Below the pieces are notes generated by a model, which saw only the letters and a list, made by a program, of their open reading frames with translations, made no database searches and was not told the origin of the DNA. Below, piece after piece: positions 5,474-9,835 of a stretch of 9,835 nt of DNA (the stretch's first letter is position 1; each line of letters begins with the position of its first letter). The position numbers and the translations under genes are program-made. Origin of the DNA: Planctomycetota bacterium (lineage in GTDB: Bacteria; Planctomycetota; Phycisphaerae; UBA1845); NCBI GenBank assembly GCA_022563615.1, contig JADFMZ010000091.1:1-9835 (forward strand). Direction: 5' to 3'.

Positions 5474-7849
5474 CTAGTTCCCGGTTGGGATTTCGAAGAT
5501 GCCTCGGGCTTGATTCCACAGCACACGGTGAACCGGTGAATCTACCGGGTTTTCACGGGTCAAAGCCAGCGCGCGAGCGAAGTGCCGCTCGGCATCCTCA
5601 CGATGTCCCAGGCCATGCCGAGCCATCGCAGTGGCCAGTAAGCAGATTGTGGCGTCGGCTCCAAGTTCCTGCGCGCGGTCGACGGCGGCCAGGGCGGCTT
5701 CGTATTCGGCGTTACCGACCAGCGCCATCGCAAGGGCTTCAGCCAGTTCGACATGGTCGGGATCGAGCCGAAGCGCGTGGCGGGCGTAGCGAACCGCCTC
5801 CGCCGGTCTTCCAGCGTGCACGAGGACGACGCTTAGAAACAAGTACCCCTCGGCGTGGTCCGGTTTGACGGCCAAAAGCTTCTGAAACTCCTGGATCGCC
5901 TCATCCTGGCGGTTGGCGGCGCTAAGCGTCATCGCCAGGTTGAACCTGGTCGAAACGTGATTCGGACGCAGTTGCAGCGCTTTGCGAAATTCGAGGATGG
6001 CTTGCTCCGTCTGACCCACCCGCGCGAGAGAGTTTCCTAAAAGGGTGCGTGCCTGGGGTGAGTCACCCAACCATTCCGAAACGTTGCGCAAATATTCGAT
6101 CGCTTGTTGATTGCCCCCCGCCCGGGCCATCGTGCGGGCCAACCCCGTTCGCACGTTGCGTAGATGCGGAAACTTTTGAGCCAGAAAACTGTACGTTGAC
6201 GCCGCGGAGCGAAACTGACCCGCCAGCTCTTGCAGTTGGGCAAGGTAGATAAACGGCGCCGACTCGGTGGGCTTGACCTCGGCGATGATGGACTGGAGCG
6301 CGGGCAGCGCCTCCACTTTCTCCGCGACGGCGGCAAACGAATGAACATACAGGGACCGCAGGGGCTCGGGCGGCGCGCGGTCGGGCCAATAGGGCTTGGC
6401 CGGCAAACGCACGTGCGGCTCCGTTTCAGATAGCGGAGCGGTCCAGTCCTCGCTCGGCGGATCGCGCCGGATCAGGTGATCGGTCATCACCACCTGGATC
6501 GCATCCTGGGATCGGCGCTTGGGCATATGGCAGGCAACGCAGTCACCCGGCTCCTGCGAGGCGTGGCCGGCGGCGTCCTTTGCAGACGCCGTATGCATTG
6601 ATTCGTCCGTGCATTCGTCAAAGGAATGGCACGTGAGACAGCGATTGCGGTAGAACTCGGCGCGCTCGGTCGGGCCGATGTGGCGGTGGGGATCATGGCA
6701 GGTGAGGCAACCGAGCCGGCCGTCGCTCGCCTTGAAGCACGTACTCTGAGCGAGGCGATAGGGATGGTGGTTGACTTCAAACCGGTCGAACTGCTCGTCC
6801 ACGTGGTCGTAGTCGACGTGAAACATGTATTCGTGAAGGGGCTGACCCGGGCGATAGGAATAGTCAGGCCGGCCGAAAATCCGCACGAAGCTTTCCGGAT
6901 TGTGGATGGGTTGCAGATGGCATTGCATGCACACGTCGTTGCGGAGTTGCGGGTCGAGTCGGGCTGGATTGACGACGGACTTGCGAACCTGGGCGAGCGT
7001 CGATTCCGGATCGACGGCGACTCGAACGTGCGCGGCCGCCGGCCCGTGGCAGCGCTGGCAGCCGATGCCGTGGGGAAGCTGCTTCGGAAACACCGACGGC
7101 TGCCCGACCCCATCGCTGCCTTGGGCGACCTCCGGGTATGCATTGTGACAGAACATGCAGCCACGCTCGATTCGCCGGGTCCAGCCGGGATGATCCGCCA
7201 GATCATAGCCCGGACTCATGCCCCAGCTTCCGGTCTGCGTATACCAACTCAGCGGAAGTTGATACATCTCCCCCGCCGCGTTGCGATACAGGTAGGTGCG
7301 CGCGTGAAAGCCTGAGCCGATGATAAAATCAATGCGCTGTTCGATGACGTTGATCCGCCGCCCGGCCTCATCCAGTTGATAACGCTTTTGATAGAACTTC
7401 CCGTCGCGTTGGATCATTTCATAATGACGGTCGGAGGCGTTGTGGTAAAAGTGGTTGTTTTCGAAGTCCTCGATAATGTTGTCGACGTGTGGTAGGTAGA
7501 ACGACCTGGCCATCCCGACTTCCTGAAAGGTGCGATACAGGGCAGAGTGGCAGGATTTACAGCTTGCGTCGGGAACATACCCGGGCGCGGCGCCGGTACT
7601 GATGTGAACCCTCTTTCCGTCCAATTCAACCCAAGCGGGTTGGTGGGACGGCTCGCCCGAGCCGGAGGAAGCCGCTTGGCCTGGCGACGCCGGCGGTGCC
7701 ACTGGGGATTCGGGGAACGGGTTGGGTGCGCTCTTCGGAAAGAGTGAATAGACAATCGCCGCAAAGGCCACACCGCCTGCCAACATCACATACCGCGCGC
7801 GGCGCGGCGGAGTCGGTCGCCCTGCGGGCGCCTTGGCCCGTACGCTCAT
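5474..7849 (-). CDS. Membrane-anchored heptaheme c-type cytochrome fused to TPR repeats
   Basis: A 791-aa protein. A positively charged N-terminus and one hydrophobic helix (about 20-37) anchor it and export the rest; a Pro/Ser linker follows to about 72. The heme half (about 90-445) carries seven CXXCH sites at Cys97, 231, 264, 307, 381, 404 and 437, plus many His residues that could be second axial ligands. Residues 178-215 form a conserved-looking block without hemes (GSGFHARTYLY, SWYTQTGSWGMSPGYD). From about 531 to 768 there are six or seven TPRs, for protein contacts. The role is probably periplasmic electron transfer or scaffolding; substrate unknown. Hemes would be attached in the periplasm by a cytochrome c maturation system not seen here. 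ATG at 7849 is preceded by a GGGGGG tract five bases upstream. I recall similar heme-TPR proteins in Planctomycetota and Acidobacteriota, but none with a settled function. Confidence 0.93.
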   Translation of the reverse strand: MSVRAKAPAGRPTPPRRARYVMLAGGVAFAAIVYSLFPKSAPNPFPESPVAPPASPGQAASSGSGEPSHQPAWVELDGKRVHISTGAAPGYVPDASCKSCHSALYRTFQEVGMARSFYLPHVDNIIEDFENNHFYHNASDRHYEMIQRDGKFYQKRYQLDEAGRRINVIEQRIDFIIGSGFHARTYLYRNAAGEMYQLPLSWYTQTGSWGMSPGYDLADHPGWTRRIERGCMFCHNAYPEVAQGSDGVGQPSVFPKQLPHGIGCQRCHGPAAAHVRVAVDPESTLAQVRKSVVNPARLDPQLRNDVCMQCHLQPIHNPESFVRIFGRPDYSYRPGQPLHEYMFHVDYDHVDEQFDRFEVNHHPYRLAQSTCFKASDGRLGCLTCHDPHRHIGPTERAEFYRNRCLTCHSFDECTDESMHTASAKDAAGHASQEPGDCVACHMPKRRSQDAIQVVMTDHLIRRDPPSEDWTAPLSETEPHVRLPAKPYWPDRAPPEPLRSLYVHSFAAVAEKVEALPALQSIIAEVKPTESAPFIYLAQLQELAGQFRSAASTYSFLAQKFPHLRNVRTGLARTMARAGGNQQAIEYLRNVSEWLGDSPQARTLLGNSLARVGQTEQAILEFRKALQLRPNHVSTRFNLAMTLSAANRQDEAIQEFQKLLAVKPDHAEGYLFLSVVLVHAGRPAEAVRYARHALRLDPDHVELAEALAMALVGNAEYEAALAAVDRAQELGADATICLLATAMARHGLGHREDAERHFARALALTRENPVDSPVHRVLWNQARGIFEIPTGN

Positions 7850-7931
7850 TCGTTCCCCCCGGCAGCGGCCGCACGAGCCGCATGGTTGTGCCCGCCCTCG
7901 AACTCGAACGGGCTAGGGTCCGTGGCCGGGA

Positions 7932-9835
<1,904 letters not shown>

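Noticed and set aside
7850..7931. Terminator or promoter between clpC and the cytochrome gene
   Set aside because: Only short GC-rich partial hairpins (such as GCGGC/GCCGC) and a tandem TTCGAG pair are present. There is no U-tract and no convincing -35/-10 pair.

Overview
The window is GC-rich, densely coded chromosomal DNA. It holds six protein genes: five on the minus strand and one, an Rrf2-type regulator, on the plus strand. No rRNA, tRNA, CRISPR array, transposase or phage gene is visible. Three things suggest a Gram-negative environmental bacterium, most likely Planctomycetota or a similar multiheme-rich lineage such as Acidobacteriota: a ClpC-type (UVR-domain) AAA+ unfoldase, a membrane-anchored seven-heme cytochrome fused to TPRs, and a large amidotransferase-fold membrane protein paired with an ABC ATPase. 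This placement rests on gene-family combination only and is not proven.

Layout, left to right. (1) 1-265 holds the possible tail of a plus-strand gene, a C9-T-G7 tract and a strong hairpin terminator lying between it and cysC. (2) 266-886 (-) is cysC, APS kinase. (3) 887-1347 is a 461-bp divergent regulatory region with a good sigma70-like promoter for cysC, two copies of a palindromic repeat 63 bp apart, and a TTAC-N4-GTAA palindrome next to the regulator gene. (4) 1348-1803 (+) is an Rrf2 regulator with a probable Fe-S cluster site (C94, C101, C107, H110). (5) 1892-2821 (-) is an ABC ATPase, and 2836-5253 (-) is an 805-aa exported/membrane protein; they are 14 bp apart and almost certainly one operon. 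(6) 5474-7849 (-) is the heptaheme cytochrome-TPR protein. (7) 7932-9835 (-) is the C-terminal three quarters of ClpC, cut by the right edge.

How the genes may work together. The CysC/Rrf2 pair is the most coherent unit: a sulfur-assimilation enzyme divergent from a regulator of the family that includes the cysteine and Fe-S regulators CymR and IscR. The ABC ATPase and 805-aa protein look like a two-gene membrane module, unusual in having no recognisable permease beside it and in carrying Asp where the ATPase Q-loop Gln is expected. The cytochrome is a predicted periplasmic electron-transfer or sensing protein with a protein-interaction TPR half; its link to clpC may be positional only. I do not see clear evidence of an entirely new defence or mobile system. 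The best leads are the paired palindromes, the permease-less ABC module and the cytochrome-TPR fusion.
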